Below are positions 30,725 through 43,194 of a stretch of 64,000 bases of DNA, one piece after another (position 1 is the first letter of the stretch; every line of letters starts with the position of its first letter). The DNA lies in the NCBI GenBank assembly GCA_050084515.1, contig CM114273.1:38564001-38628000 (forward strand), in the 5' to 3' direction. This DNA comes from Blasia pusilla. Taxonomy: Eukaryota; Marchantiophyta; Marchantiopsida; Blasiales. Under the pieces are notes generated by a model. That model saw nothing but the letters and a program-made list of their open reading frames with translations, searched no databases and was not told where the DNA came from. The position numbers and the translations under genes are program-made.

Positions 30725-31291
30725 AGGGTGTAACTACGGAGTGGGAGCATTGAAGGATGCTCGCACTCTGTCACATAACATACATCTGGCCACAAATCGT
30801 TTGTACCCAAAGATGCATGCCGCGCCACCAATACTGAACCTGGAGTAAGTGTAAATACGCTTTACTCGAAATGTCCCAACTCCTCATGGGCATGTCACAC
30901 TACACGTGCTCGCTGGGAAGGATGAGGTACCACTCGTATCCTACCATCTCCCCATACCCGCAAAATGTGAGTCCCCTCCCACCTGAACCTCTTGGCTCTC
31001 TGTAGGATCCTATCCCGCTCCCTAGCACTCACTGTACTCGTAATGACGCCAGTGCGCAAGAAGTCCACAACCTCCATGTCGTCATGAATATCACGACCAC
31101 CTGTCGCCTCCTCACTAACCTCCGGATCCAAAGACTCATCATCCAACCCCACCATTGGAGTCATCACCTGTGGTTGACCTGCCATAGTCAACCAACAAAT
31201 ATAGGCAGATGCATGCCAACCGGGCACCATCTCCTCATCACTCTCTCCGTGCCATCGAGCTCCGTGACGTCTCTCTCGACTCGGACATGGG

Positions 31292-32713
31292 TTACGACTC
31301 AACCCATCTCGCATCCTGGTTCAGCCGACCTGGCCTATGAACCACCTCAAACTCATACTCCTGTAGTAATAGAGCCCACCTGGCAAGCTTTCCCGTAAGC
31401 TTGTTGGACTCCATCAACCACTTCAACGGCTGATGATCAGTGATAAGTGTGAAAGGGTTGCCAAATAAATAGCACCTAAAATGTGCCACGGCCCACACCG
31501 CAGCCAAGCACTCTCCCTCGTAGGGGAGTCAGATTACGCCTCTGCAATGTTGTTCGATCGACTCGCGTAAGCCACAACGAACTCCCTCTCCTCGTCATCC
31601 CTCCGAGTAATCGCTCCTAGACCCAACATGCTCCAACCGTATGTAATCGAATGGGCGACCCCTAACCGGTCTCTGTAAAATGGGTGAGGACGTCAACCTG
31701 TCCGCCCTGAGCTCTGAAATGCTCGCTCCCGATCATCTCCCCACAACCACACCGATCAAGTCTCGTCAACAAGGTCAAAGACTTTGCGATCGCACTAAAA
31801 CCCTTGACATACCATCGATAGAAGTTCTTGACCCAAGAAATGCTCGGACTCGACTCACATCTGTAGGGCGTGGAATCTGCGCAATAGCCTCTACCTTCGT
31901 CTGTCTGAACGCCTAACCCACTCGGGTATATGGTATGTCCCAAGTACTCAATCTGCTCCTGAAAGAATGCACTTGCCTGGATGTAACTTCGGTCTATGTA
32001 ATCGCAATTGCCGAAACACCTCCTCCAAGTGTCGCTCATGCTCCTCAACCGTGGAATCAAGATAAGAATATCATCTATGTAACATCGTACAAAATCCAAG
32101 CCAGCCAGTAATCCTATCCATCACTGAAATTCCGCAGCGCGTTCTTCAACCCAAATGGTAAGAACCGCCATCGATACAAGCAATCTCTCCCGAACCGATC
32201 TATCCCCCGGATGCTATCTTCTCCTGTCCTCCAACTGATAGGAAGCGATGATAGCCAAAGACGGAGATCTAAAGTATCAAGATCTTTGCATGCCCTACCG
32301 CATCAAAGATCTCTCTCAGAGTAGGCATGGCATACCGATCGACCTCGTCTGTCGGTTGATAGACGGTAATCTCCACACATCCGCCTATCCGTCCAATTGC
32401 CATACATATCCTTCTTTGCCGGCATTGCTGTGGCAGATGCATACTCCCCATGTGACAACTCCACAAGTCCTGCCTCCAACAAGTCCTGACTCCTGCTCTG
32501 AATCAAGGCTCGTTCCATATCAGAATACCTGTAGGGTCGACAAAAGATCGGCGTATCACTAGCCAACTCAATCCGTATCCCGGGACCCTTTAGCGTACCC
32601 AAGTCTCTCATACTGAAGGCAAAACAACTGACATGCCCTCTCAGAAACCTATGAACTCGCCGTCGCTCTCCTCCTATCAACTTGAGACCTATCACAGGCT
32701 CCCAAGTCTCCAT
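31292..32713 (-). pseudogene. Gypsy reverse transcriptase and RNase H (nested element)
   Basis: RT N-terminal part at 32303-32713 (RPYRYSDMER, GLVELSHGEYASATAMPAKKD, RMCGDYR). The catalytic part at 31662-32099 begins FVRCYIDDILI (the YIDD box) and continues with IEYLGHTIYPSGLGV and FYRWYVKGFS. RNase H is at 31292-31507 (FRCYLFGNPFTLITDHQPLKWLM, VHRPGRLNQDA). Several shifts separate the parts. A linker frame (30895-31314) leads to integrase. Confidence 0.9.
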
Positions 32714-34592
32714 CGTGACCTCACTCGGAGAGGACGCAACCTCCGGTTTTGGTTGCTATGTAGCAACCCTAGCCACCTCCGCAACAACCACTCAACTCTG
32801 ACCTCCTACACCATGCTCCACATCCGAAAAATGAACATGTGCTACTCTAGCCGCCGCACTCTCTCGCTCGAACGACGCCCCAGAAGTCCATGGGTGTCTA
32901 TCTCTCCTCGTCTCGCCCCAAGCCAATGCCCAGACAAACCTCGTGAGGCAAGTGGTCCAACTTCGTGGGCGTGACGGCATGGATGACACTCGATCATCCG
33001 TCTCTTTCCACCATACCTAGGTGACTATCCATATGAGACAGCTTGAGGTCCATCGCCGCCTAACACCTATCTCCGTGATGCCTCGGTCATCCCTCGGCAC
33101 CGCCGTAGTACCGGTAGTGAACCCCATGGCGCGCTCAAGCGCTCATCCGCCAGGCTCCTCCAATACTCCGGTCACCTCATCCCAAATCATGCCTGGCCCT
33201 CCTCGACGAAAGGCATGGGATGGGAAGCTCACCAACGAGGTAAGGTTGCCCTCAACTCCCCACCCTATTGGCCGTGGCCAACGGTGGTCTATCATTGCGT
33301 GTCACCACCGAGATCGACGCCCGAGTCCAAAATAGCATCCACCATGAGATGTGGTGCTCTCGACTCCACCGTAGGCTCGACTCAAGTACCTCGATGGTAT
33401 CGGTTACGCCACCACGATGCCGTGGGACGATGGGCACGTGACCCAACTCGCTGCATCTAACAACACGGCCGGTCCCAACCAGACTCACCGATGTACACTT
33501 GTCATCACACGTGCACGAGTATCTCCCAACAACGGCACGTTCTCCAAAATGTACGTTGGAGAACATATATCGACTCTTTGCAAGTGTCGTACTACTCGCA
33601 AAGATCTCCCAAAACATCCCCGACCTCGGATCCCGCAATCCAAATCCTCGGCCGGTGATGAATGACCCGACATGGCCATCCAACAATCACCAAATGAATG
33701 GTGCCAACTCTATCCAGATCTGCGCCCCCACCAAAGATATGTCGACGGGTAGCGTATCTTTGGTATCCTCGCATCTTGTAGATACCGACAACAACTCAGG
33801 ATACCTCTGGACCAATCTCGCCACGTGGCGTAATGATACTCGCCGCGGTCTCATCTCTCTCCACATAAAGGTCTGATGCACCAGTATGCCCGCTTTGCAA
33901 TCTGCGGCCAATCCGGTGCTAATCCCTCCAAAGAGATCTAACACCCTAACACCCTCCTCGGGCACCGCCACACAACAGTGTGTGTGGTATCTAGTGGGGT
34001 CATCGTCTCCACTCCAAGAGCCCGATCGCCACGTGACTCTCGCTGCTCGGGATAAAAACATGACTCCACGCCTTTTGCCTCACGAGGTCGTCGGCACTCT
34101 CTCTGAGCCCTCGAGTCGCACCCCATAATGGTGAAGAGGCATCGCTAACATGGGAAGAGACACCCGCCATGGCATGTCTCTCCGTGGGACTATCCGCCAT
34201 CTTGGGACATCCTCCGCATGTGCGTTCCCCTCCAACAACTCTCCTGGCCAGCTAACACTACCGTGAAAGCCGCCAACGTGGTCTGCACTCGCCTCCGATC
34301 GACCACCTCGCCCCCAAATCGCACGGTAATCGACTCATCCGACCGTCACCGACCGCCATCCTGGCCGATAAGCAACGGTCTCCTCCCTAAGTCAAGGATG
34401 AATCCTAGGGGATATAACACTTTGCACTCCCCACCAACACATCGCACGACTCGGTGGTGTCGTAATCGCACGTACGCACCATAGCACTATCCGTCGATGC
34501 TCTGGCTGGACTCTCACAACAATCTTTGCCGAGTCATATATCGAGTGGGTGATACGCCCCAATCGAGGTCTCAGATCTGGAAGGGACAAGGC

Positions 34593-34877
34593 TCAATGTC
34601 GGCCTTCCAGTAACCCCAACGCTAAACACGCCGCCTTCCCTAACATCAAGGGTTGTGCTCCCGAATCAAGTAGGACGCGCTGCGGGTGGTATACTATCCC
34701 CGTCGGACTAACCAAGCGAAATACTCCAGCTCGGTTATCCAGTAACACTACTCCAGGTGTCACCACTCGCCGCTCTATGGCGAGAGTGGCATATCTACCA
34801 ACTCGCCGCCGCGATGCCATGACTCGTGGGGAACGTCCCAAGCACCGGCTCTGAGGGCAAGTCCACCACCTCCTCAA
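34593..34877 (-). pseudogene. Gypsy aspartic protease (nested element)
   Basis: 94-codon frame with the active-site motif LLDSGAQPLMLG, preceded by a hydrophobic strand (GVVLLDNRAGVF, YHPQRV), as in retropepsins. The region between it and RT (32714-34592) has only short frames on both strands and is badly decayed or spacer sequence. Confidence 0.75.
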
Positions 34878-35343
34878 CTACCTCTGAACAAGAAGCAGTC
34901 ATCTCTCCATGCTCACACAACGTGGCGGCCAACCGGAACACCTCAGCTGGTCCAACTCCCAACGTCGCCAACTCTAAGGCAGAAAATAGCGGAGTCTGAC
35001 TCACTCTAGTGGCCACCTCCAACACTATAGTCGAAAATGACTCCACTCGAGCCGGCATAGGAGTTGTCACTCCAACTCCTCGTGACGTCGACGTAGGTGC
35101 CTGATCTGTAGGCACCGTTGGCCGTCGAGGCACCATCGATGGTGTGTGTAGTGCCTCCGACAATGTGAACGACTGTGGAACCCTGGCCTGCCGCCCATCG
35201 GTCCCCTCTGGTGGGTCAATCTCAACTCCACCTCTCGATGGCTCGGTGCCTCTCGCAGCACTCCGAGTCACCATTGCAGCTGCCTCAACCTGGGCTGCAC
35301 TACACATGAATCCCATATTGGAGAGATCCTCACCCGGGTCAGG

Positions 35344-36751
35344 TTAAGAGGTAGAGACTGGAGTCACACTAGCTGATCGCAGCTCCGTGCCTTCCCTAAG
35401 CTGCATCATCGTCATGGCAACAATCCTCTGCTCCAACAGATCGATGCGTGAGAGAAGCGCCGGCTCTGGTCCTTCTGCTCCATCTCCTCTGGCTAGTGGT
35501 GGTCCTCTACCACCACGTCCAGGAAGAACTCCCCGACCTCCTCCAGGACGACCGCCCCTAGGCTCTCGGCCTACCTCTGGACGTGCCCCTCGGCGAAGGT
35601 CACACTGGTGCTGTGGTGGGGCCATCCTCTGTGGCTCCTGCGCAATTGGAGGCGCTGGTGGTCCTCTCCCATGTTGTGGGCAGTCTCTCTGCCTATGGGC
35701 CCCTCCACACGTCCAACAAGACCACATCGGTCCCTGTTGGGCAACATATGTAGGTGCGGGTCGTTGCCTCATAGGCTCACGGTACCCGCCCTGCTCTCTA
35801 GGCACACTGGCCCGCTCCCGTGGTTTTGGTGCTCGCTGTGGCACCGGTGGGGTCACCGCCGCTCGTGGACCCGTCGACTCTCGAGAAAATCCAGCGGTCA
35901 CTACCTGCTCCTCACTCATGTTGAGCTCAATACGATCAAACAACTCAAAGACCACCTTCAATGTGGGCTTCGCTGTGTGAATCAACACCGCATCTCGGAC
36001 TCTCCTCCGTAGTTCTCGGTCCAAAACCCAGACCAATCTTTGGGATCGACCGCGCCTCGTCACTCCAAACGTAGCAATAATCAGCCTCCTCATGCGTGTG
36101 AATGCCTCTCTCGGACTCTCACCCGATCGCCGCTGAAAATCCTATAGACTCTTCAGCTTGTCGGCGTGACGCCTGGTAGCTCTTCCCAACTCGGAAGAAC
36201 TCCACTTTGTGGGGTCAAGCCGGGTGGCCCTCTACCACCAGAGGTCTCGCCACATTTCTGTGTCACTGCCCTCATCTCCATCTAGTCTCCGGGCTGATGG
36301 TGTGGGTCTCTCTCCTCTCACAATCCCATCATATGCCTCGCGACCACTAGTGGACACATACCCTGGAGCCTAGTACATCCTCCAGGCATCGATCTCTACT
36401 GAATATAGTGATCAAAACTCCATGTAGTCATCCATCGGAGGACCCTCCAAATCTTTGGAACAACCCCTTCCATGCCATGAAAGGGTTGAACTGTCGGGTC
36501 CGTATCTCCTGGAAGTCGTACCATGTGTCGAACTCCTGGATGAAATCATCTAAGTCGATGGTGCCCACTGCACCCGAGAAACGACGCATGCCCCGATGGC
36601 CCATGTCGTCCATCTCCTGCCAAGTACTACTGTCTCTGTTGGTGATCTCGTCACCAAACCCAGTGTCCAGTGATGACGATCCAGTCACGGATGGATGTCG
36701 AGGGAGCTCCTCACTGGTAACCCCTCGGTATCTCACTCCACTCCGTGTCAC
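35344..36751 (-). pseudogene. Gypsy gag (nested element)
   Basis: The N-terminal part (36428-36751) has a capsid-like sequence (DDFIQEFDTWYDFQEI, MAWKGLFQRFGG). A shifted C-terminal part (35344-36093) has the rest of the capsid, a proline/arginine-rich linker and one zinc knuckle CWTCGGAHRQRDC. A glycine/arginine-rich tail follows. In intact elements gag packages the RNA. Frame breaks lie between about 36100 and 36430. Confidence 0.8.
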
Positions 36752-37689
36752 ACCACTACTACTGCTCGCACTACCCCGTTCTTCCTAACCTTGGAAGAAC
36801 GCCGTGATGACAAACCCTGTCTCACCCACTCAAGCACTCAGACTCACCGAGAGTCTCCCACACGCCTCACTAGCTCACCTATGCTAACGTCAATCCCGTG
36901 ATGACATACCGGCCTCACGACGCCAACACTCGGGCTCACCATGAGCCTCCCAACCGACTCACCTAACCTAGCGACACACTCTCGGGTCATACACGCGACC
37001 CCTACTCGGCAACCGCCGTATATCCACCAACATGCTACACATGAAAAGAATCTACACTCGTCACCATCACTACAACCATCTAGCACCAGCTAATACCCGA
37101 TACCCAGCACTCTCAATCATACACGACAAGTGCGGGAAAAGGGACTCGAATGGGTAACCTGATCACGCCCTCCAACCTGCTGCACCGTCAAAATGCACTC
37201 CTCCACATGATATGACAATCTCCGCCACATAACACTCCCCTCGACCAACACGTCGATCCTCCCGTCAACACATGCGGACAACCCGTCGGCATCACGCACA
37301 CTGCCCCTCCATCGTAAACTCTCGGGGCGCGGCGTCCGCGCCCCTCGCCGTCCGCGCCCTGCCGTCCTGCCCTAAAATTCGCGACCTAACTCTAGCCGCC
37401 TTTACTTGACAGCCCCCCGGCGGCTGGAAGACCCAAACTTGCCCGATCCTCCTCTCTCGACGCCTCCACTTGCGTACACCCAACGCCCCATCACACGCTA
37501 CACTCGGCTGCTGTCCCCCAACAATCTGCACCAGCAAAATCTGAGAAAAATGGACAGCACTTCCGCCCACGGCCTTCCGAACAGAAAAATGACACAAAAT
37601 GACACACACACGTCTCCAGGGGCTCCCCAACCGAGGAAACTCACTTGCCTACCTCCAAACAACGAATTCCCACCAGCCCCCTGACATCT

Positions 37690-38177
37690 TTCTCATGTAA
37701 AAATAAAGAGTAGTAAAAACGGCACACCCGGCCTAAAACTCCATTCCTCAATCTACATCGGCATATCGAGCCTCGTCCACCTTGTGCTATCAAGGAATCC
37801 GGACGCTAGCACCCTAGTCCTAGCTCACACACATACAAGGGAGGTGCTCCAACGGCCCAACATGAGAAAGATGGCTTAGGAAAGCCATCTTCCTCTCTTA
37901 TATAGGTTGGGAAGAGCCAAAAGGCTCAAACCCTAGAAATAGCCCTTCCCTTGGTAACTCTGGCGACAAAGCAGTTACAGGGGTGTGACCTGGTCAACAA
38001 GTCACCCGGCTGTAAAAGACCTCAACATGAAAGTCATCAGAAACGACGTTCCTGACGCAATGGACCTATCCTCAACCTCATCCAACACTGTGGGACAAAG
38101 TTACACTCAAGATAGTCCGCTGGCTCCTACGCCCTATCCACGATAGATCTCAGCCTATCGGTTACTCAGATGTGACA
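37690..38177 (-). repeat. 5' LTR region of nested gypsy
   Basis: Starts TGTCACATCTGAG at 38177. It has a TATA box (TATATAAG, 37897-37904) followed by a 10-bp perfect hairpin (37868-37891, AAGATGGCTT with its complement, 4-nt loop) near the likely RNA start. The 3' limit is not certain: I place it near 37690, but it may extend further, since no matching 3' LTR defines it. Confidence 0.6.
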
Positions 38178-38182
38178 CCTTT

Positions 38183-38760
38183 GATGTACTTCAACACACA
38201 CATCCCTGCCTTTCAATGGTTCTCACGAGGCTTAGTTGAGAACCTACTCAACACTCCCACAGCAAAGCTAATGTCTGATCTAGTGTTGCATAAAAATATC
38301 AAACTGCCCATAAGCTTTCTATACAACTTTTCATCTACCAATGGTGAAACATCCTTCATTGAGAGTTTCAACTCTACCTCCATTATCGAGACCAGTGCCT
38401 TACACTCGGTCATCCCGAATGCCTCAAGATTTCTCTAGCATACTTTTGCTGAGAGAGAAAAATAGAATCTGATTGTTGCCCAATCTCTAGCCCTATAAAG
38501 TAATGCAAAAGACCTAAATCTGACATTTCAAACTCATATTTCAACACCTCCTTTATTTCCTCTATTTTCTTACTATGGTTTCGTGTAATGATCAGATCAT
38601 CCACATACAGGACTATCAACATATACATCCCATCTTTGCAAAACACATACAAATTTGCTTCTAATGGACTGTTGATGAGACCATTATCTCAGAAGAATGT
38701 ATCTATTCATTGATACCATACCCTTGGGGCTTGCTTCAACCCATATAATGCTCGATGAAG
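38183..38760 (-). pseudogene. Old copia reverse transcriptase, remaining part
   Basis: Begins near 38760 with LLHRALYGLKQAPR and continues to the catalytic YVDDLIITRN (38410-38652), LGLLHYFIGLEI and LSQQKYAREIL. After a shift it continues with DEKLYRKLMGSLIFL..RSDISFAVGVLSRF (38213-38413). It stops at the gypsy insertion, and RNase H resumes at 29446. The RT N-terminus (AFLNG region) is missing. Confidence 0.9.
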
Positions 38761-38815
38761 CAAACACGCGTTCTCTTCTGTTCCTATTTTTCTTTTATTT
38801 CTATTAAAAGAAAAA

Positions 38816-38893
38816 AAAATCTCATACCACGTGAGAAAACAGAAAGTGGCAAAATCAGCGAAATCTTTTACAAAACTTGGAGATACAAAGTGG
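38816..38893 (-). mobile_element. LTR-end plus primer-site segment embedded in old copia
   Basis: About 65 bp match the end of this element's own LTR (fragment 'gaaaacagaaagtggcaaaatc' on the + strand). It is followed on the minus strand by CACGTGGTATGAGA, close to the initiator tRNA-Met site TGGTATCAGA. This segment replaces the integrase core and RT N-terminus, so the integrase frame runs straight into LTR sequence. Confidence 0.8.
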
Positions 38894-39476
38894 CCTCAAC
38901 ATGTATCAGCTCTAGAGGAGTCTTTACTCTATTGCTGGACTCTTGTGGAAATAGTTGTCGGTGATGCTTGCCCAGCATACAAGCTTCACATAATTCTGAC
39001 ACTCGAGAAATTGTTGGTAAATAAGCAACCATGCCAAATTTATGCATTTGACTTAGTAAGAGAAAGCTTAGGTGACCAAAACTTTCATGCCAGAACTTAT
39101 TGCTACTAAGATCTATACATACACTTGTCTTGAAAGCATACAACTCGTAGATATTTCCACGTCGTATACCTTCATCCACTACTTTCCCACTAGCATCCTT
39201 GATGATTGCTCCAGTTTTCCAAAAATAAACTTCTAAGTCACAATCACATAATACTGCTCCTGAAATCAAATTGCGCTTAAACTCTGGTACATAGAATACA
39301 TCAATTAACCTCTTTTCATCTCCTTTTGGTGAGACTAAATAAATTGTGTCTTTTCCTTCTACATGGCACTTTGCATTATTGCCAATAGTAACAAGGATGG
39401 GCTCCTGTAGAGGCTCTAAGGAGCTATACCAATACTTATGATTGGTCATATGCCTAGATGCTCCACTATCGAGCAC
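38894..39476 (-). pseudogene. Old copia protease and integrase N-terminus
   Basis: Starts with the protease motif MLDSGASRHMTN and continues through the pre-integrase zinc region (FWHESFGHLS, LCEACMLGKHHRQ) to LELIHVE, where it is cut by the LTR-derived segment. The integrase catalytic core is absent. Confidence 0.88.
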
Positions 39477-39623
39477 CCATGCGTCTTCATTCTTTGATTT
39501 GGTGGAATGTTCATCCTATATGCAAAACTCTTCGATTGCTATCCAAGCATATACCTCATGTTCTCCTAGTTCTACAGAATTTCTCGACTCCTTCTTATAT
39601 CTTAAACAACCGTTCTTCTCATT

Positions 39624-40220
39624 CTAACTCCTCTTTCTACAATCTTTGATAAGATGACCTAGCTTACCACAATAAAAGCATTTGAAGGCTTTGCTTGGAT
39701 ATGTCTTTTTGACATTTGAACTATAATCCTGATTTCTACCTCTCTCTACGTTGGCAATAAATGCTACATCACTACCCTCTCTTGCTTTGAAGCGTATTTC
39801 CTCTCCTACCAACTTTGCACTAAATTGTTCAAAAGTAAGCGGCGTGGGTCTTACTTGAGTATTAAATATAGTGACAAAAATATCATACCTCAGAGGAAAA
39901 AATCTTATGCACCTACGTGATAAATCTTTGCTAGACTTCAAAATTCCTACGGACGCCATCAGATCTTGAAGATTCTTGATCCTTGTAAAAAATTGCTCCA
40001 CGCTCTATCTTTCTAAAAATTTCTCGAACGTAACTTGATTCTCCAGATTTTGAATCCGAGTCTCATTCCTCGTTTCATATTGATTCCTCAAAATGTTCCA
40101 CGCCTCAACAACAGTGGTTGTACATTGAATGAGAGTTATGACATAATCAATTACATTCATGACAATCGCATATAGAGCATCATCGTTTCCATGCCATAAA
40201 TACAACAGGATCGATATCAC
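39624..40220 (-). pseudogene. Old copia gag
   Basis: Two frames (40005-40220 and 39624-40001) together encode a UBN2-type copia gag (AWNILRNQYE, FFTRIKNLQDLMASVG, PLRYDIFVTIF) ending in a zinc knuckle CFYCGKLGHLIKDC. A shift or stop lies near 40003. Upstream, to the primer site at 40482, the gag N-terminus is not readable. Confidence 0.85.
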
Positions 40221-40482
40221 CTGATGAAGATGAACATGCAGAACTAAAAGTAGCTTGTGGATTCGAATCGACCTCTATGGCCGTCTCCCATATCTCAAAT
40301 AATTTGAGTACATTTCTCATTTTGAACTTCCACAATGTTTAGTTAGACCCATCTAACTTCCCTTCACGTAGCGAAGGAGGGCGAGCATGAATTTATGAAG
40401 AAGTAGCCACCTCTCAAGATTTTGTGCAAACACACTAGATCGCCAAATACAAAATACTAGAAAACCTACTGCTCTAATATCA

Positions 40483-40892
40483 TGTGAGAAAATAGAAAGT
40501 GACAAAATCATTGAAATCTTTTACAAAACTTGAAGATATAGAGTGGCCTAGACCGTCCTGCGATCACATAAGAGCTTCGATGGAACCTGAACATTGAGAT
40601 AACTTGACATACAAAAATGTGCTACCGCTGCGGCTCTTGACTATTTCACTACTTGGGAAACTAGGGTTTCTTACTTGATTTTCTTTGTTTGTATTAATAT
40701 AACAAGTTTGCACCACACCCTGATGCAATCAAGGTAAGACAGTCGTAGTAATGGTACTCCATAAACCACCTACTTCATATTACTATGACTCCTTCGACGT
40801 ATAAGTTGGAGCCATCAATCTAGGCTCCTCCTCATATAAGGGGGACGATCATATTAACGGTGCGTAGAGAAGTGGATGTTGAGAATCCAACA
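40483..40892 (-). repeat. 5' LTR of old copia with primer-binding site next to it
   Basis: 410-bp LTR starting TGTTGG (40892) and ending CACA (40483). Directly after it, at 40471-40482, the minus strand reads TGATATTAGAGC, a two-substitution version of the usual plant copia site TGGTATCAGAGC for the 3' end of initiator tRNA-Met. The two changes are transitions, in line with decay. Confidence 0.85.
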
Positions 40893-40897
40893 TTGTA

Positions 40898-43194
40898 CCC
40901 CTAAAATTCTTTAAGTAAAGCAATCATTTGAAATAAATAAGGCCTTGAAAGTAAAGAAAAACACCAAGTTAAATTAACATCCAATATGTTATCCTCGCAC
41001 TATGACACATCATTGAGCAAGAAGCTCAATCAGCCAATTTGTCATCTCCCTAGCCTACTCCCTTCCACTATCCTACTCACAGTTCAATAGTATCAACTAC
41101 ACTCTAAGCACAATCCACCAAATTATTTAATCCAACATGTCTAAAAAATAAAAAACTCACCAAGATCAACTCACACTCTCAATGTATATAGTAAGGATAT
41201 GTAGTGCGTAGATATGCGCGTAGAAAGCAAGATTCATGAGGAGGCTGTGGAGAACACTTGACAGCCTCATAGAGAGTTGCAAGTTTTCAAGTGTTTCAAG
41301 AGAGCTCAAAAATTAAAATATGATTGGCAACAAGCAGCAAAATTCAATTTGCTAATCACTCTGTACACAATTGTCCATAAGAGACGACCTTGGTTCTAGA
41401 TTTCAACCACACATTTTACGTTGTAAAACTATGGGCGCAACAGAATACCGCAATTCAGTGCTCGTCCAAGGCTAGCGCATGGTGGCATTACAAGAGTTAG
41501 GCGCATGGTGGCTCCGTGGAGAAGCACATGACTATAGCGGAAAGATGGTAGGGAGAGGAATATTTTTGTTGGACGCATTTGGTTGCAACTATCTCTCTTT
41601 CACGACCAAATATAATTTCCCTCGTGACCAAATATGCAAAGAAGAAGAAGATAGAGAGGTGACCAACGTACCGAAATTGGCATGAAAATGAGTGGAAAGA
41701 TAACAATAAGCCGACCAATGCCAACCAATGAAAAACCAACTTCAACAGTAAGCCAAAACGATAGACATACACGAACGATTCCAGAGAATCATAATCCATT
41801 TGTCCTTCATGTGGTTGTGCAATCAAAGAAAAAAATGCCTTGAGTTATTTGGGAAGAACTCAATAGAGGATTGATGAAGCTTGTTGGATTATCAAACCTC
41901 CCTACAACCCGCCCGCAACCTCCTCGTTCCAATGGCGGCTTCTTGTCTTTCCTTTGAGGTTTTCCCAAAAACCTAAACCGTAACCCAATCAACCTAAACC
42001 CGATTCAAGCGTACTTGGCAGAAATAGTGGGAAAATGGTTAACGGGGGAAACCATTTTCAAAAAAATACCAATTTTCCTCTAAATTTCCTTGCAAAGAAT
42101 GAAAAAAATTCCTACCTAGGGAGGAAAATTAAATTTGAAATAAATATAGATAAATTTTATGCAAACATGTATTATATAAATTTGGTGAGTATTAACCGTA
42201 TCTTATGTGAACGTCTTCCATGGAAAGGTGACTAATATAAAGACATGGTTGTTTTTTTAAGAGCGGAATTGAGTAAATTGAACCCTATTGTTCTTCCACA
42301 AAACTTAATAAATCTTTTGAGGGATGCAATTAAAAAACCCCTTACTTTGTCGCACATGATGGGGCGTATTTATGGAAGTGAGACCCCCAAAAAAGGGTAG
42401 GGAAGGGCAAAGAACCCCACAAAATTGAGTAAAGGGGAAGGTCTCCAAGAGTGCTTGGGACTCAAACCTCACTTTGGGGTGCCGAGATGGAATCCAAGGG
42501 CACGGAATGGCATCGAGAGTTTTGGCGTTGGGATTCAAAACCTGAATGAAATCCAATAGAATGGATTTTGGAGGTCCCTATTGGATTCCAACCTACAACT
42601 CAGATAGCTCGGTCTTGGTTTGGGGATCATGCAAGTTCCATTTAACAGTTGGGATCGCTAGACATGCGAAAGCCGTTTTAGGTGCCTAGACTAATCATAA
42701 AGTTTGTCCCAAATATTCGAAGACTTGCCGATGTTGGGAAGCTAGGAATAAGGAAGGTTGAACTTGATGAGGTATCGAGTTGAGAACTCGGTGGTTGGAA
42801 GGTTGATTGACCTAGACCAAACTAACGTGAGTGTGTTTGGGTGCAAATCAACAATGAGAGCGTGTCCTACCAAATGTATGCTCTCGCAACATTTAAGATT
42901 GACATTCAAGAGTAGTAGCCGTACGACATTGCCCATCTTAACTATTCACATGTTCCTTGTTTCTCATATAATGTCAAAATTCTCGCACCTTGATAGTATT
43001 ATCCTCGTCTTTGCGAGTATATAGGCCCCTTTCTCGCCCAAGGCTAGTTTCAAGTCACATTTGTGCCTTGCCTTACATTTGTCTTGCGGCCGATTCCACC
43101 GCCATTTCTAGTCTCGCAACTAGCTAGTCTACGTTCAAACTCTGGTCAATCAAACCAAGTATTTTCTCCTTGAACCCGCGATCATGAGTCACTT
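40898..43194. other. Intergenic stretch without a supported gene
   Basis: Non-coding flank. A 109-codon minus-strand frame at 41497-41826 is hydrophobic but has no motif I recognise. The part 42660-43170 contains words resembling the dispersed family at 60-960, too diverged to define. Confidence 0.45.

Larger units (their letters stand above)
29452..38177 (-). mobile_element. Ty3/gypsy element with PHD finger, nested in copia
   Basis: An 8,726-bp insertion flanked by CCTTT (plus strand) at 29447-29451 and 38178-38182. Removing it with one repeat copy rejoins the copia frame exactly (..KYIKG/TIEYD..). On the minus strand it starts TGTCACATCTGAG and ends TGCACGAC. Order is 5' LTR, gag with zinc knuckle, protease, RT, RNase H, integrase, PHD finger: the gypsy order. 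Coding is broken by many shifts. The 3' side ends right after a G-tract and about 140 bp of tail, without a full copy of the 5' LTR. Confidence 0.92.
27317..40892 (-). mobile_element. Old Ty1/copia element hosting nested insertions
   Basis: The outer copia element runs on the minus strand from its 5' LTR (40483-40892, starting TGTTGGATTCTC) to its 3' LTR, which begins at 28892 and ends at 27317. The target duplication TTGTA is intact at 27312-27316 and 40893-40897. Its body is interrupted by a gypsy element (29452-38177) and its 3' LTR by a second gypsy fragment (about 27660-28712). Without these it would be about 3.8 kb, so part of its integrase-RT region is also missing. All coding parts are broken. 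Confidence 0.93.

Noticed and set aside
35387-36012. Long plus-strand ORFs (197 and 134 codons)
   Set aside because: They are antisense shadows of the GC-rich gypsy gag frame.
41497-41826. 109-codon hydrophobic minus-strand ORF
   Set aside because: No motif, and the hydrophobic run comes from AT-rich composition.
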